Part shown: in pieces, positions 4,316-5,486 of the stretch
Layout of the letters: each line of letters opens with the position of its first letter
How positions within the stretch are numbered: position 1 is the first letter of the stretch
From: Acholeplasmatales bacterium Tener_01
GTDB lineage: Bacteria > Bacillota_I > Bacilli_A > ML615J-28 > CAG-698
Reading direction: 5' to 3'
Assembly: GCA_001604495.1 (NCBI GenBank)
Contig: LVBR01000049.1
Span: forward strand, 1 to 5,486
Length of the DNA stretch: 5,486 nt
The notes under the pieces: generated by a model
The model's input: only the letters and a program-made list of their open reading frames with translations
The model's database searches: none
What the model was told of the DNA's origin: nothing
Made by a program: the position numbers and the translations under genes

Positions 4316-5486
4316 TTATTTTTTCTTAATACTATATAGGCTCTTCTTGCCTTCGTACTTAGCCATTGTACCAAGTTCGTCTTCAATGCGCATTAGTTGA
4401 TTATATTTACTAATACGGTCAGTTCTTGACAAAGATCCTGTCTTAATTTGACCAGCGTTTGTGGCAACGGCTAAATCAGCGATGAATGTATCTTCACTTT
4501 CACCACTTCTGTGACTAACTACTGCAGTGTAACCTGCACGTTTAGCCATTTCAATAGCATCTAAAGTTTCTGTTAATGTACCAATTTGGTTAACTTTGAT
4601 TAAGATACTATTAGCAACTTTTTGGTTGATACCTTTTTCTAAACGTTTAGTGTTAGTAACAAATAGGTCATCACCAACTAATTGAACTTTATCGCCAAGG
4701 CGTTTAGTTAATTTCTTCCAGCCATCCCAGTCGTTTTCATCAAGACCATCTTCAATTGAAATGATTGGGTATTTATTAACTAAATCAGCATAGAAATCAA
4801 TCATTTCATCACTTGTTAAGGCTTTACCTTCACTCTTTAGTTCATATTTTTTAGCTTCAGGATTATAGAATTCACTACTAGCTACATCAATTGCGAATGC
4901 GATGTCACTACCTGCTTTATAGCCAGCATTCTTAACAGCTTCTAGTACTGTCTTAAAAGCATCTTCGTTACTTTCTAGATGAGGAGCGTATCCTCCTTCA
5001 TCACCAACAGATGTTGTTAAACCTTTTTTCTTTAGTACTGCCTTAAGTGCATGGAATACTTCAGCTCCCATTCTGATTGCTTCAGTAATAGTTTTAGCAC
5101 CAATTGGCATAATCATGATTTCTTGAATGTCGATACACCAATCAGCATGAGCACCACCATTTAAGATGTTCATCATTGGAGTTGGCATGATTTTGCTATT
5201 AACACCACCGATATAGTTATAAAGTGGTAAGCCACATAGATCACATGCAGCTTTACAAACAGCCATTGAAAATGATTTCATTAACGTTTTTAACTGCTGT
5301 TAAAACACCTTTACCACCATATCTTTTCTTGTCACCATCTCTTAATTCGATAGCTTCATACTCACCAGTAGATGCTCCGCTTGGAACAATACTACGGCCA
5401 TAGGCATCACTTTCTGTAGTAACTTCTACTTCGATTGTAGGGTTACCTCTAGAATCCAAGACTTCTCTTGCGTAAATGTCTTTAAT
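4316..5486 (-). pseudogene. eno: Enolase gene broken by an internal deletion with frameshift; 5' end beyond window
   Basis: Enolase converts 2-phosphoglycerate to phosphoenolpyruvate in glycolysis, as a cytoplasmic Mg-dependent enzyme. The upstream frame is open from base 5486 (IKDIYAREV, then DSRGNPTIEVEV) through the SGASTGEYEA loop to VKNVNEII, then leaves frame and stops at 5253-5255. The downstream frame resumes at FSMAVCKAACDL and runs to a TAA at 4316-4318. It retains all catalytic and metal residues; counting from the ATG at 5281, these are H45, E54, E95, D132, E177, D204/D205, K229, H257-R258-S259 and K280. Against B. subtilis enolase as remembered, about 39 residues are missing between NVNEII and SMA, including the conserved GKLGANAIL. 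The ATG at 5279-5281 has no ribosome binding site, so separate translation of the 321-residue part is unlikely. A fragment lacking part of the N-terminal domain should not fold normally. Sequencing or assembly error is a real alternative to a true pseudogene. Confidence 0.88.
5263..5281 (-). other. Deletion/frameshift junction in eno
   Basis: Read on the minus strand, GAAATCATT (the codons of EII in NVNEII) runs directly into TTCAATGGCT, whose TCA-ATG-GCT encodes the SMA found after GANAILGV in intact enolases. One extra T separates the two frames. If the ancestral gene had the B. subtilis length, the net loss is about 116 bp. The join falls in a run of four T (5269-5272), consistent with two bases of microhomology, but the original flanks cannot be seen. 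Confidence 0.7.

Noticed and set aside
4316..5281. Treating the 321-codon downstream part of eno as an intact separate gene
   Set aside because: It lacks the N-terminal domain needed for the enolase fold, its ATG has no ribosome binding site, and the missing part lies in another frame just upstream.

Overview
The window is AT-rich and densely packed, and every recognisable gene lies on the minus strand. The standard bacterial code fits: TGG is used for Trp in the genes checked, and TGA ends the regulator gene. Low GC, strong GGAGG-type ribosome binding sites, short hairpin/T-tract terminators, and the best protein resemblances (B. subtilis-like enolase, XRE regulator beside an MFS pump) point to a low-GC Bacillota or a relative of the Mollicutes that keeps the standard code. 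The species cannot be named from this window.

In transcription order (high to low coordinates) the layout is as follows. (1) An enolase gene (eno) whose first codons lie beyond base 5486. It is interrupted near 5270 by a deletion equal to about 39 codons of the family alignment, which also shifts the frame; a hairpin terminator (4270-4296) follows its stop. (2) A tRNA-Leu with anticodon CAG and an encoded CCA (4150-4236). (3) cysK, O-acetylserine-dependent cysteine synthase (3190-4116), starting only 33 nt after the tRNA with no terminator between them; its own terminator is at 3160-3177. (4) An intergenic stretch of roughly 270 bases with no convincing gene, which holds short repeats and the promoter region of the next unit. 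(5) A two-gene operon: an XRE-family regulator with a helical, TPR-like C-terminal part (1832-2887), and a 12-helix MFS exporter of the drug/macrolide-efflux type (526-1839). The exporter's start codon and Shine-Dalgarno sequence lie inside the end of the regulator gene. A terminator at 500-519 closes the operon. (6) A Nudix hydrolase (453 to base 1), which runs off the window edge before its stop codon.

Functionally this is a mix of housekeeping genes (glycolysis, cysteine synthesis, tRNA, nucleotide sanitation) and one small regulator-plus-efflux module. The start codons of the regulator, pump and cysK were moved downstream of the longest possible ORF because good ribosome binding sites support the internal ATGs. 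The most unusual observation is the broken enolase. All catalytic residues remain in the downstream part, but the reading frame is interrupted, which implies either a sequencing or assembly error or real loss of this gene copy. I found no convincing new biological system. The regulator-exporter pair and the unexplained intergenic stretch upstream of it are the best places for a second look.
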